Source: Litorilinea aerophila (GTDB lineage: Bacteria; Chloroflexota; Anaerolineae; Caldilineales; Caldilineaceae). From it: DNA of 64,000 nt. The position numbers and the translations under genes were made by a program. The stretch is from the NCBI RefSeq assembly GCF_006569185.2, contig NZ_VIGC02000026.1:32691-96690 (forward strand). Reading direction: 5' to 3'. Positions within the stretch are counted from its first letter, which is position 1. The number at the start of each line of letters is the position of its first letter. This document shows positions 1 to 8,969 of the stretch, in pieces. The notes beneath the pieces are model-generated. The model searched no databases. It saw only the letters and a program-made list of their open reading frames with translations, and was not told where the DNA came from.

Positions 1-880
1 GGTTCCAGCCCATGCCGTCCTCCCGGACCACGGCCAGGAGGAAGCTGGGCGGGTTGTGGGCGGCGAAGCTGTTCTGCTTGCCCGTGGGCACCGCGGCCAC
101 GGCCGCCCGCAGGAAGCCCTCCACCGTGCGCCGGGCCAGGGCCACATCGCCGTCCAGGTTCTTCAGGAGCTGTTCCCAGTCCAGGCGGGCGTAGCGGTAG
201 AAGCAGGCGCTGTCGTAGCCGATGAAGCCCATCATGCCGGCGCCTGCGGTGTCGTCCGGGTTCAGCTCGTCCACCGCGGTGTAGAAGTCCATCTCCATGC
301 TGACCCGATGGGTGGAGATGGCATGGGCCACCTGGCAGGCGGCGTCCAGGTTGAGGGAGGGATTACTGGCCAGCATGCGGCCGAAGAGGGCGATGTCCGG
401 CGCGCTGGTGCGGCCTCGGAATGCCCTTTCCAGCTCTTTGGCCATCTCCTTGATAGCGCGGCTGCGCTCCTTGTCCGTCACCGCCATCAAGGCCTCCCAT
501 TGGGCCAGCACCCCGTCCACCATCTGCTGCAGCTCTTCCGGGCTGATGAAGACCAGGACCTGGGTCTTGCCGCTCTTCTCCAGCTTGCTGAGGAGTTCAC
601 TCACCAGTTCGGCCAGCACCGGCTCCGCCTCTGCCGGCTGGGCCCGGTTCACGGGCCACATTTTCAGCATCTGCTCCACCAGCCGCTTGGTGCGCACGCC
701 TTTGGGCGTGGCCACGGTCCGCTCGAAGACGGGCGCCTCCCGGATGGCCCGCTTGAGGCACTGGGAGGAGATGCGGGCCCGGCGCACGCCGCCGAATTCG
801 CAGTCCTTGGGGCTGCCGGTGTCATCCCGGTTGAGGTTGGAGGGGACGAAGTTCTGGATCATGTGCAGTTCGATGAACAT
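1..880 (-). CDS. cas7e: Cas7e (CasC/Cse4), type I-E Cascade backbone, 3' end cut by window edge
   Basis: This is the crRNA-binding backbone subunit of the type I-E Cascade complex. I translated the minus strand from the ATG at 878-880. The N-terminus contains ELHMIQNFVPSNLNRDD and RRARISSQCLKRA, which are hallmark Cas7e sequences, and the middle contains MEMDFYTAVDELNPDD, also typical. About 293 codons are present, so roughly the last 50-70 residues are missing. A good Shine-Dalgarno sequence (AAGGAG) lies just upstream of the start. The gene follows cse2 in the standard I-E order, which predicts cas5e, cas6e, cas1 and cas2 to the left of the window. Confidence 0.93.
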   Translation of the reverse strand, partial: MFIELHMIQNFVPSNLNRDDTGSPKDCEFGGVRRARISSQCLKRAIREAPVFERTVATPKGVRTKRLVEQMLKMWPVNRAQPAEAEPVLAELVSELLSKLEKSGKTQVLVFISPEELQQMVDGVLAQWEALMAVTDKERSRAIKEMAKELERAFRGRTSAPDIALFGRMLASNPSLNLDAACQVAHAISTHRVSMEMDFYTAVDELNPDDTAGAGMMGFIGYDSACFYRYARLDWEQLLKNLDGDVALARRTVEGFLRAAVAAVPTGKQNSFAAHNPPSFLLAVVREDGMGWN

Positions 881-1181
881 GGTTTGCTCCTTCCATTGGA
901 TTGGTTCTGCTGGACAAAAGATAACTTCGCTGAAGAAACCACAGCGCTCACAGATGAACGCAGGCACCACGAACGCTGTACACCCTGATGGACAAAAATC
1001 AGGGCGCAGATGCATGCAGGCTTCCGCACGCAAATTTCTTTGCTTCTTTGCGCCCTGGCGTCTTTGCGTTGGATTTATAGAGCAGATTTGGCCAGATTGC
1101 TCCCTGGGAATTCTCCGCGCCCACTGCGGCATTGGGTTACGCAGCAGGATCAGCAGCAGGATCAAAGGTGATTGCCAAACG
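881..1181. other. 300-bp gap between cse2 and cas7e with degenerate dispersed repeats
   Basis: No reading frame here looks coding. The stretch carries an ACAGATGAACGCAG-type segment (about 932-964) and a CTTTGCGCCCTGGCGTCTTTGCG-like segment (about 1035-1070). Both resemble low-complexity dispersed sequences that I recall from the intergenic DNA of many bacteria. A gap this long inside a Cascade operon is unusual because these genes are normally almost contiguous. Confidence 0.5.
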
Positions 1182-1697
1182 CTATTCTGCCTGTGTTTCC
1201 TGTTCTGCCGCCTCCGGCCGCCGCTGCCAGAAGGCCCGGGCCCAATTCCGCTGAACGTAGCCGGAGGGATGATCCCAGTAGCGGATATCGCGGAAGAGCG
1301 TATGCCAGTTCACGGGTACTTCCTTGCTGCGCAGGAAGCCCACGGCCTGGCGCAGGAAGACGGGCAGGTCTTCCCGGTGCGCGGCCAGGAGGGCGGTGAA
1401 GCGCCGTTCGATGGCCGTGTCGTCGCCGTCGGGTGTGCGGGCGCGGGCGAAATGGTCACCCATGTTGCCGGTGCCGCCCGGCGCGGGGTGATAGGCGAAG
1501 AGGGCGGCCACCAGGAAGTAGGCATCCTCCTGTTGGCGGGAGGCGCCTTCGGGCAGCCACGGCACCACGTAGGGGAACATGCTGTGGGCGGTGCCCGGGG
1601 CGCCCAGGCCGCGCCGCAGGGCGGCCAGCGCGCCCCGGTCCTCTTGATCCCGGAGGGATTCCAGGTAGGTGATGAATGGAACTTGGCCTTCGCTCAT
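1182..1697 (-). CDS. cse2: Cse2 (CasB), type I-E Cascade small subunit
   Basis: A 171-residue protein of the expected Cse2 size. It begins with ITYLESLRDQEDRGALAAL and carries ALRRGLG and VNWHTLFRDIRYWD, the family's characteristic N-terminal and C-terminal segments. Cse2 forms a dimer in the belly of Cascade that stabilises the crRNA and non-target strand. The frame stays open to 1757, but the ATG at 1697 has an AAAGGAG ribosome binding site at the right distance, so I chose it. The neighbours are cas8e upstream and cas7e downstream. Confidence 0.9.
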   Translation of the reverse strand: MSEGQVPFITYLESLRDQEDRGALAALRRGLGAPGTAHSMFPYVVPWLPEGASRQQEDAYFLVAALFAYHPAPGGTGNMGDHFARARTPDGDDTAIERRFTALLAAHREDLPVFLRQAVGFLRSKEVPVNWHTLFRDIRYWDHPSGYVQRNWARAFWQRRPEAAEQETQAE

Positions 1698-1773
1698 GGG
1701 GTTCTCCTTTCTTCGAGCGACAGTCGAATGCCCGATTCCGCTTCCATGCGGGGTCATTCTTTACATCTCGTCC

Positions 1774-1867
1774 GTGCGGTTTGGAAACCGCACCGGCACC
1801 ACCGTAGGTCCCGTTTCCATACGGGACACCTATGCCCGCCCACATCCGTGCGGTTTGGAAACCGCAC
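1774..1867. repeat. Three REP-like palindromes between cas8e and cse2
   Basis: Two identical perfect palindromes, GTGCGGTTTGGAAACCGCAC, sit at 1774-1793 and 1848-1867. A related, imperfect hairpin lies between them at 1805-1832 (TAGGTCCCGT and ACGGGACACCTA arms). The last copy abuts the cas8e stop codon at 1868. A cousin is found at 35960-35989. These are dispersed palindromic repeats inserted inside the cas operon. Confidence 0.75.
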
Positions 1868-3376
1868 CTACATGGCGGGCAATGTCTTGGCCAGGCCCGC
1901 GGCCAACTGCCCCTGGGCCTGGACCCAGGCCCGGAGGCTGCGGGGGGTGTTGTCCAGGCTGTCGGCCACGTGGTTGAACGCGGACCAGGCGGCGTTCAAC
2001 AGGCGCTGGCGCCACTCCCCCAGGGCCGCCACCCGGTCACTGGGCAACGTCTCCATGGTCAGGCGGAAGGGGGTCTCCAACTGCGCCCAGTAGATGCGCC
2101 CCACGCCCCAACTCTCCAGCAGGGGCCGCCAGTCGTCCCGGTGGGCCTCCTGGTCCTCCGCCGGCGCCACCAACTCCCTGGCCAGGGTGGCCGTGGCGCC
2201 CCATAACTGGCTGGCCGTGCCTTCGGCCATGGCCAGGGCTGTGGCCAGATCCTCCACCAATTCCTGCTGGCGCAGGTAGTCGGTGGGCAGGGGCAGGCGT
2301 TCATGGCGGAAGAAGACCATCTTGGCCTTGTCGTTCAGCAACCCCAGGGCCTGCAGCCGGTAGCTCCGGTGGCGCTCCAGGTAACCAGACAGATCCAGCC
2401 GGGCCAGCCACCCCAACACCTGCGGAGGCCGGTGTTCGCTGCTGTGCAGGCGGAAGAGGGCAGCGCTGTCCCGCCAGAGGGAACGGGCTTCCGAAAAGCT
2501 CAAGGGCCGGGGGCCCCGTTTTTCATCCCGGAAGTAATGCATCATGGGATCCAGCACGCTGTCGTTCAACACCAGGGCCGGGGACATGGTCATCTGCTGC
2601 ACCACCACCTGCCCCCCTTCCACCCGGGGCAGGAGCAGCACCCGCCGGTTCAACCAGGTCAGGTAGTCCAGGTAGCCCAGGGGTGTGTCCCGCGCCGGCA
2701 GCAAGGGATCGTCGGCCTCCCAGATAGGCCGGTCCTCGCCCTGGTGCGCCATGATCTGCTCGTCCGGATAGGGCAGCAGGTTAAGGGTCAGGGTCTCGTG
2801 CAGGGTATCCCCCAGAGCCAGAAAGAGGATGCCATCCACACACGGCCCACCGGTGAAGTAGAGCTTCATCTGGGGGTTACAGGGGCCGGAGAGTCCATAA
2901 TTCACCACCGCCAGCAGTCGGCGGGCGGCCTCGGCCGGCGTCAGGGAGATGGGGAGGTCGTCCACGTGGTGGTCGAAGAGGGTGGCGTTGTTGCCCGAGG
3001 CCGCCTCGTGGATCATGGCGGTCACGCTGCGGGGCTCCATCCGCGGGTCGGCCATCTGGTAGAAGGGCCGCTCCGGGTGGAAGAGGTCGAAGCGATCGTG
3101 CCACCGCTCCAGGTAGTCCACGATGGCAGCCGCGTCCCAGCCCGCCTGCCACAGGCGATGCCACGCGCGGCTGTCCGCCGGGCCGTTGTGGATGCGGTGG
3201 AGCAGGGCCAGGAGCAGGCGGTAGAGGGAAGCGATCACCAGGGGCGATTCACCGCCGATCTCCCGGATCGTCCTGGCCTCCAGGAGCAGCTCTCGCAGGC
3301 CCAGTTCCGCGGCTGAGCCGTCCTGGCGGATGACCGGGATCCAGGGCTGGTCGATGAGGTTGAAGCTCGGTTGCAT
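1868..3376 (-). CDS. cas8e: Cas8e (CasA/Cse1), type I-E large subunit
   Basis: A 502-residue Cascade large subunit that recognises the PAM and recruits Cas3. The start, FNLIDQPWIPVI, is the signature Cse1 N-terminus. The segments LFHPERPFYQ, LFDHHVDD and GPCVDGILFLALGDTLHETL also fit the family, as does the length. The ATG at 3376 has AAGGAGG upstream. It lies 59 bp downstream of cas3 on the same strand and is followed by a palindrome-filled 170-bp gap before cse2. Confidence 0.93.
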   Translation of the reverse strand: MQPSFNLIDQPWIPVIRQDGSAAELGLRELLLEARTIREIGGESPLVIASLYRLLLALLHRIHNGPADSRAWHRLWQAGWDAAAIVDYLERWHDRFDLFHPERPFYQMADPRMEPRSVTAMIHEAASGNNATLFDHHVDDLPISLTPAEAARRLLAVVNYGLSGPCNPQMKLYFTGGPCVDGILFLALGDTLHETLTLNLLPYPDEQIMAHQGEDRPIWEADDPLLPARDTPLGYLDYLTWLNRRVLLLPRVEGGQVVVQQMTMSPALVLNDSVLDPMMHYFRDEKRGPRPLSFSEARSLWRDSAALFRLHSSEHRPPQVLGWLARLDLSGYLERHRSYRLQALGLLNDKAKMVFFRHERLPLPTDYLRQQELVEDLATALAMAEGTASQLWGATATLARELVAPAEDQEAHRDDWRPLLESWGVGRIYWAQLETPFRLTMETLPSDRVAALGEWRQRLLNAAWSAFNHVADSLDNTPRSLRAWVQAQGQLAAGLAKTLPAM

Positions 3377-3435
3377 GGTGCCTCCTTAGTTGGTCCGTTG
3401 GTTGAAATGGCGCTGAGAAAGGGTCGGTCCACGAT

Positions 3436-6400
3436 TTACGCCGGTTCCTGGCGCAGGATTTCCAACCCCAGGGTACGGTCCAGGCGGAGCCGGTAGGGCA
3501 GGCCTTCCACCTGGGCTTCCCCTGCTTCGAAGATGACGACATGATGGTTGCGCAGCAAGGGATGATTCTGCCACCCCGTCGGCGGCCGACCTGTGTCCAG
3601 GAAGTGGCGCACCAGCCCCTGGTGGCTCACCTGCACCGTGTGCATGGCCAGGGCCCGGACCAGGGTGCTGTCCGGCTCTTCGTCCAATTCCACCTGGGGA
3701 CCGCTGCCGTCTGGCTCCGTGTAGAGGCCACCGTTGACCCGGTGCAGGCAGACCAGGGAAAGGGTGGGCGGACCCAGGCGGGTCAGGGCCTGGAAGGCGT
3801 CGTGGATGGCAGGGTTCTCCTCCTGCAGATCGTCGCTGCCTCGCCACAGCAGATCCGGGTGGTCCGGCGGTGGAACCAGCCGTCGGGTGGCTTCGAAGTG
3901 GGCTTTCCGCTCCCGTTCCTCCATCTTCATTCGGGCTCGCTCCAGGGGCTCCACCCAAGCAGGCGGCGGGGCCGGGAGATCCTCGGGCCCGTCCCCGTAG
4001 ACCGCCTCGATCAGGCCGGCGGTGTCCTGGGGAGTGGCGATGTGGCGGCGCTCCTGCAGGGCCAGATACGAGCGGAACAGGACGTACGGTTCGTAGACAT
4101 AGCCGTCGTTTTCCCACGCCGGTACACCGGCCTGGTCTACGTCGACGGCCACATGGAGGGTGGGCTGGGCCAGGGACTCCGGCCGGCCGTCCCGTTCGTG
4201 GCGGTGCAGCCGGCCCATGCGCTGGAGCAGGAGGTCCACCGGCGCCAGGTCGCTGATCATCACGTCGAAATCCAGGTCCAGGCTCTGTTCGATGACCTGG
4301 GTGGCCACCACCACGGCCCGCTGGGGTCGCTGGCCATCCTTGCCGAAACGGCCCACCACGGCCCGTTCGGTCTCATCCCGCCAGGCCAGGGGCGTGCGGG
4401 CATGGAAGAGGAGGAGCTCCTGCTCGTCCAGGAAGCCGGCCGCCTGGAGGGCCTGGAAGAGCGCCTGGGCCCGGCCCACGGTGTTGCAGATCACCGCGGC
4501 ACAGCCCCCACCCTGCAGGAGCGCCTGCAAGGTATCGACCATGGTCTGGGGCGAACGGTCGATCCAGCGGAGCTGGACCAGCCGTCCTGGCGGCTTCGGG
4601 ATCTTACAGGAGCGGGCGCCCTGGGTCCGGGTGGCCCAGGTGATGGCCGGGTAGGCGACGTCGGGCATCTCGGCCGAATCATCGCCCAAGTAGGCCCGGA
4701 CGAACTCTTCCCGGGTGCGGGCGGGCAGGGTGGCCGAAAGCAGGATCACCGAGGTGCCCATGGCCCGCAGCCAGCCCAACAGGCGCCGGAAGAGGTGGTT
4801 CATGTAGGTGTCGTAGGCGTGGACCTCGTCAAAAATCAGGGTCTTCTGGCCCAGGCCAAAGAGCCGCACGAAGAAGTGGCGGGTCTGCAGGACGCTCAGG
4901 AGGCCCTGGTCCACCGTGCCCACGCCGAAGGGAGCCAGCAGGCTGCGCTTGCGGGGGAGGAACCATTGCATGTCCAGGACGGCGGGCCGCTCTGCTTCTG
5001 CATCCGGTTCTTCTTCCGTCTGGAGGGAAGGCGGCGGCGCGTCCTGGAGCCAGCGGGCCTGGCTGTGGATCAGGAGGGGGTCCACTTCATTGAGGCCCAG
5101 GGCCTGGAGGAACGCCCGGGTGCGGCGGTGCATCTGGTTGCTGGTGGCCATGGTGGGCATGGCCACGTAGAGGCCTCGCTGGCGCAGCCGGTGGCCCCAG
5201 CGGGCCGCCAGGTAGAAGGCGGCCTCGGTCTTGCCCTGGCCGGTGGAGGCCTCGATGATCACCAGGGCAGGCTCCTGGATCTGGTCGGCCAATTCCATCG
5301 CCACCTTCTGAAGGTCGTTGGGCTGGAACGGGAAGAGCTCGGTGAAAGGCCGCAGGGGATAGGTCGCCACCCCGTCCCAGCGCAGGCGGCGAAGGGCGCG
5401 CCGGGCCCGGTAGGCGGCCAGCTCTCCGTACTCGTCCACGTTGACCGGGGCCATGGCAAAGGGGAAGGCGTCCTCCATGGAGCCGATCCAGTCGGCCACC
5501 GAAACCCACCCGGAGAAAAGGGTGAGGACGGCGTGGGCTTCTTCCTGGTCGGCGCCCAGCCGGGTGACCGGCGCGGGCTGCAGGAGTTGTTGCAGTGCCT
5601 CCACCAGGGTGCGTCGCACTTCGTCCCAGGCCTGGTCGCCAATCTGGTTCTGTTTGGTGTTGCGCACCTGCAGGGCCGTGGGCCAGGCGCCGTGGTGGCC
5701 GCCCAATGCCCAGGCCACGGACGTGGCCAATGCCTGATCCAGCCCGGTGACCTGTGCCAGCAGACGCCCCAGGGTGCAGGTGGTGATGGTCGCGTGGTAG
5801 CAGGGCTCGTCGGCGAAGGCGGGCGGAAAGGGCAGGCCCGTGGTCTCCAGCTCCGTCACCGCGGGTTTGTACTTGCGCTGAAAGCCGGGGCTGGCCTTGC
5901 CCAGATCATGGAGGCCGGCCCAAAAGGCCAGGGTCCGGCCGGCGGCGTCCACGTCCAGATTCAGGGCCTGGGCAAAGCGCTGGCGGAGCCCCTCGGTGAA
6001 CGATTCTTCCCACAGGGCCAGGGCGGCCTGGGCCACGTCGATCAGGTGGCAGATCAGGGGGTGGGTTTCCCCGGTGCGGCTGTTGGCCTTGGCCCACAGC
6101 CGTTGATAGCGGGGAACCTGGGCCTGGGTCGCCACGCCGTACCGAACGGCCAGCCGGCGGGCCTCCGCGGCCAGCTCCTGGCGCAGCCAGGTGGGCTCCA
6201 TCACTTCACAGTCGGCGCCCCATCCGCGAATCCACGGTACCATCTCCCGGGGCTGGGCCACGGGGGCGGACCACTCGCTGCTGCCGTCATCCAGGACGTG
6301 CAGGAGCTCTTGGGGATGCCAGATGGTCTCCCGCACCCGAGGGGTCACGTAGCGGCTGAAGCGCAGGCGCACGGTGACCGGATCGTCGTCCGCGTGCCAG

Positions 6401-7110
6401 ATGCCCCAGGCGTGGTTGAGCAAGGTGTGGATGTCGAAGTCCTCGGGGATGGTGTAGGTGCCCGTGGCAGGCACGGCCCGTTCGATGCGCGCGATCTTGA
6501 AGGTGGCCAGCTTGCCGTGGTAGTCGCTGTAGCCGATGAGGTAATTGCCGTCTCCCCACACCGACGGCTCGATCTGGTACGGGTGGACCAGGTAGCGGCG
6601 GGGCTGGCCGTGGAGGGTGCGATGGGTGATGCGCACGGGGATCTGCTCCAGCCAGCATCGCACCAGGGTGGCGAAGACGGCCTCCTGCTGGGGATCCTGT
6701 TCCTGCGCCAACACCACGGCCGCGGCCCGCACCAGCTTCTCGGCCAGGGGGCGCCCCAGGGCCGTGGAGAGCTTCTCCAGCGCGTTGGCCACGTGACGCT
6801 GGCCGGTGCGGGTCTGCTGCTGGAGGCGACGGCCGGCCAGGTAGAGGGCCACGGCTTCCTCGCGGCTAAAGGGGATGTGGGCGATCTCCTGGCCGGGCAG
6901 GAGGTAATACTTGCCTCGCTCCTCTGGGTGGGCCACGATGGCCAGGCCCAGCTCTTCGGTCATCAGTTTGCGAATGCGGTAAATATTGGTCCGGTCGGTG
7001 CCCAGGCGCTCGCCCAGCTCGGCGTCGCTGTACGCGCCCTGCCGGTAGAGGCGCTCCATTTCATAGATATAGTAGATGCGATGGTGGTCTTCCCGTTTCT
7101 GTGAAGCCAT
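3436..7110 (-). CDS. cas3: Cas3 nuclease-helicase with N-terminal HTH-WYL-WCX regulator domain
   Basis: A 1224-residue fusion. Residues ~5-72 form a winged HTH (AELGERLGTDRTNIYRIRKL). Residues ~120-215 form a WYL domain (RYLVHPYQIEPSVWGDGNYL), with the W of the WYL triad replaced by N. Residues ~240-330 form a WCX-like tail ending WIRGWGADCEVMEPTWLRQE. The rest is a complete type I Cas3: an HD nuclease (HPLICHLIDV at ~350, GLHDLGKASPGF at ~400), a Walker A motif ASTGQGKTEAA at ~625, DEVH at ~760, LLSATLPA, and motif VI QRMGRLHRH. Typical Cas3 is ~850-950 residues, so the extra ~330 equals a full WYL regulator. The start at 7110 has GGAGG upstream; an open extension to 7170 lacks one. WYL proteins are ligand-binding regulators known near CRISPR loci. 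The fusion suggests self-regulated expression or signal-gated degradation, which is inference. Confidence 0.93.
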   Translation of the reverse strand: MASQKREDHHRIYYIYEMERLYRQGAYSDAELGERLGTDRTNIYRIRKLMTEELGLAIVAHPEERGKYYLLPGQEIAHIPFSREEAVALYLAGRRLQQQTRTGQRHVANALEKLSTALGRPLAEKLVRAAAVVLAQEQDPQQEAVFATLVRCWLEQIPVRITHRTLHGQPRRYLVHPYQIEPSVWGDGNYLIGYSDYHGKLATFKIARIERAVPATGTYTIPEDFDIHTLLNHAWGIWHADDDPVTVRLRFSRYVTPRVRETIWHPQELLHVLDDGSSEWSAPVAQPREMVPWIRGWGADCEVMEPTWLRQELAAEARRLAVRYGVATQAQVPRYQRLWAKANSRTGETHPLICHLIDVAQAALALWEESFTEGLRQRFAQALNLDVDAAGRTLAFWAGLHDLGKASPGFQRKYKPAVTELETTGLPFPPAFADEPCYHATITTCTLGRLLAQVTGLDQALATSVAWALGGHHGAWPTALQVRNTKQNQIGDQAWDEVRRTLVEALQQLLQPAPVTRLGADQEEAHAVLTLFSGWVSVADWIGSMEDAFPFAMAPVNVDEYGELAAYRARRALRRLRWDGVATYPLRPFTELFPFQPNDLQKVAMELADQIQEPALVIIEASTGQGKTEAAFYLAARWGHRLRQRGLYVAMPTMATSNQMHRRTRAFLQALGLNEVDPLLIHSQARWLQDAPPPSLQTEEEPDAEAERPAVLDMQWFLPRKRSLLAPFGVGTVDQGLLSVLQTRHFFVRLFGLGQKTLIFDEVHAYDTYMNHLFRRLLGWLRAMGTSVILLSATLPARTREEFVRAYLGDDSAEMPDVAYPAITWATRTQGARSCKIPKPPGRLVQLRWIDRSPQTMVDTLQALLQGGGCAAVICNTVGRAQALFQALQAAGFLDEQELLLFHARTPLAWRDETERAVVGRFGKDGQRPQRAVVVATQVIEQSLDLDFDVMISDLAPVDLLLQRMGRLHRHERDGRPESLAQPTLHVAVDVDQAGVPAWENDGYVYEPYVLFRSYLALQERRHIATPQDTAGLIEAVYGDGPEDLPAPPPAWVEPLERARMKMEERERKAHFEATRRLVPPPDHPDLLWRGSDDLQEENPAIHDAFQALTRLGPPTLSLVCLHRVNGGLYTEPDGSGPQVELDEEPDSTLVRALAMHTVQVSHQGLVRHFLDTGRPPTGWQNHPLLRNHHVVIFEAGEAQVEGLPYRLRLDRTLGLEILRQEPA

Positions 7111-7548
7111 TGATTTCCTCCTGACACGGAACCTGGTGGCATGGCCTTGGGCCGCTGGCCGGTGTGTCACCCCTGCCCGGCCGGCACGTTCTATTCACCC
7201 TGGGCTCAGCATACGACGGGTTTGTTGCCAACGGCGCAACATGCCCCTAAAACCCGGCAGAAATCTGGGATTGGTTGGCAGGAAGGCGTCTACGGCCGGC
7301 CGGAAAAGCCCGAGCAGGTGCAAAGGCAGGCAGCCGGTCCCAAGGATGGGTTGGGCACAGGGATCAATCTGGCGCCGTATGGCGTGAAGGAAGGTCGGGG
7401 GTCGGGGATGGAATGGCATCAATCAAAACATGGAATGGGACTGGAGCACACGCTGGCGTCGAATGTTGTGGTATCCAGCCAGTATACTTTGCACTCTGGA
7501 AGCAGCCAAATGGCCGCAGACAGGCCCTCAGGCCCCTTCCTTTTCTCT
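7111..7548. other. Divergent intergenic region between cas3 and the glycosidase gene
   Basis: No coding frame is credible here. It must hold the cas operon promoter, but I could not assign convincing -35 and -10 boxes on the minus strand. The HTH of the WYL-Cas3 fusion could bind in this stretch if the operon is autoregulated, which is inference. No CRISPR repeat is present. Confidence 0.4.
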
Positions 7549-7577
7549 TTGACATTTTCTAGCATCGTTTCTAAACT
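7549..7577 (+). promoter_or_regulatory. Sigma-70-like promoter for the GH100-like gene
   Basis: TTGACA at 7549-7554 is followed after exactly 17 bp by TAAACT at 7572-7577. The predicted start of transcription falls about 45 bp before the ATG at 7629. Confidence 0.5.
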
Positions 7578-7628
7578 GAGCCAGAGGATGAAACCGTCTG
7601 TCCTTGTTTCCCTGGAGACCTTTGGCCG

Positions 7629-8969
7629 ATGCCAGCACGTATGGAGCCGCTCATTGAGGAAGCCCGTCAGCGGGCGTTGGAGGTGGTCCACAGTTGCGTG
7701 GTGCCAGGCGGATACCGGGCCTCCGCGCTGGCCGCGGGCTACCCCCAGATCTGGGCCCGGGACAGTGTCATCACCTTCCTGGGCGCGGTGGCCACGGGGG
7801 ACGCCACCCTGCTGGCCGCCGGCCGGGCCGCGCTGGAGACCATGTCCGCCCACCAGTCTCCCCTGGGGCTGATCCAGCTCAACGTCAACCCGGACACCGG
7901 CTACGTCAGCACCGAAAACGCCGGCGCGGTGGATTCCAACCTCTGGTACATCCTGGGCCACTACCTCCACTACCACTGGACCGGCGACCGGGCCTTTCTG
8001 CAGCGCCACTGGCCCCACATCGACCGGGCGTTGCTCTGGCTGAACTACCAGGACATGAACGAGTGTGGCCTGCTAGAGGTGCCGGAGGCGGGCGACTGGA
8101 TGGACCTGCTGGCGGTGCGCTACAACGTCCTCTACGACAACGTGCTCTACTATGGCGCGCTGCTGGCCCACCAGGAGCTGAGCCGGATCCTGGGGGCAGA
8201 AGGGAGCTGTCACCGTCCCCGGGTGGATGCAGCGGGTGTCCACGAACGCATCAACGCACTCATGTGGATCGACCGCTGCTGGGTGGCGGAACACTTCGCC
8301 GAGCACCTGGAAAAGCTGAAGGCCATGCGCCTGGAGTGGTTCATGCTCTACCACAACGTGGGGACCATCTCCAGCCGGCCCTTCTACCTGCCCTGGGTGG
8401 CCTTTCGGGAGTACGGCGACTGGTGCGACAGCCTGGCCAACGCCCTAGCCATTCTCACAGGTGTGGCGGACGGCCACCGCACGGAACACATCCTGCGCTA
8501 CATGAAGCAGGTGGGCATGGCCGAGCCCTACCCCACCAAGGCCATCTATCCACCCATCTACCCGGGCGAGAGCAGCTGGCGGGAGTACTACCGCAGCCGC
8601 AATCTGAACCTGCCCAACCAGTACCACAACGGCGGCATCTGGCCCATGATCGGGGGTTTTCACATCGCGGCGCTGGTGCGCCATGGCTGGCGGGGGGAAG
8701 CCGAGCGGCTGCTGGCCTCCCTGGCCGAGGCCAATCGACAGGGCATCGCGGAGGAGTGGGAGTTCAACGAGTGGCTGCACGGCGAGAGCGGCCACCCCAT
8801 GGGCTTTGCCCGCCAGGCCTGGTCCGCGGCCATGTACCTCTACGCCTACCATGCAGTGGAAAGCGGCCGGCTCCCCCTCTTCGACCAGCTCCTGGCCGCC
8901 AAGCCCCAGTCTGCCCGGGAACAGGAGGTCAACGACGTGATCATCCGCCCCGGGGGCGGCCCGGTATAG
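7629..8969 (+). CDS. GH100-like (six-hairpin) glycoside hydrolase / debranching-type enzyme
   Basis: A 446-residue (alpha/alpha)6-barrel-type glycosidase. It contains GYPQIWARDSVITFLGA near residue 40, typical of amylo-1,6-glucosidase and neutral-invertase-like families. It also has EAGDWMD near 155, YHNGGIWPMIGGFHIAAL near 335, and EFNEWLHGESG plus ARQAWSAAMYLYA near the C-terminus, the pattern seen in GH100. No signal peptide is visible, so it is probably cytoplasmic. Substrate cannot be fixed from sequence; sucrose-like or alpha-1,6-linked glucans are possible. It lies upstream of a sugar ABC operon, which suggests it processes the imported sugar. Confidence 0.7.
   Translation: MPARMEPLIEEARQRALEVVHSCVVPGGYRASALAAGYPQIWARDSVITFLGAVATGDATLLAAGRAALETMSAHQSPLGLIQLNVNPDTGYVSTENAGAVDSNLWYILGHYLHYHWTGDRAFLQRHWPHIDRALLWLNYQDMNECGLLEVPEAGDWMDLLAVRYNVLYDNVLYYGALLAHQELSRILGAEGSCHRPRVDAAGVHERINALMWIDRCWVAEHFAEHLEKLKAMRLEWFMLYHNVGTISSRPFYLPWVAFREYGDWCDSLANALAILTGVADGHRTEHILRYMKQVGMAEPYPTKAIYPPIYPGESSWREYYRSRNLNLPNQYHNGGIWPMIGGFHIAALVRHGWRGEAERLLASLAEANRQGIAEEWEFNEWLHGESGHPMGFARQAWSAAMYLYAYHAVESGRLPLFDQLLAAKPQSAREQEVNDVIIRPGGGPV

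Noticed and set aside
297..2093. Plus-strand open frame of ~600 codons across the cas7e-cse2 region
   Set aside because: It crosses genes, repeats and gaps without any recognisable domain; the minus strand encodes Cas7e and Cse2.
3541..7104. Open frame of over 1100 codons on the plus strand opposite cas3
   Set aside because: It is the antisense shadow of a GC-rich gene. It is rich in Gly, His, Pro and Arg, has no domain, and the opposite strand has clear Cas3 motifs and a ribosome site.
7111..7628. CRISPR array next to cas3
   Set aside because: No regularly spaced repeat is present in this gap or elsewhere in the window; the array is probably beyond the left edge.
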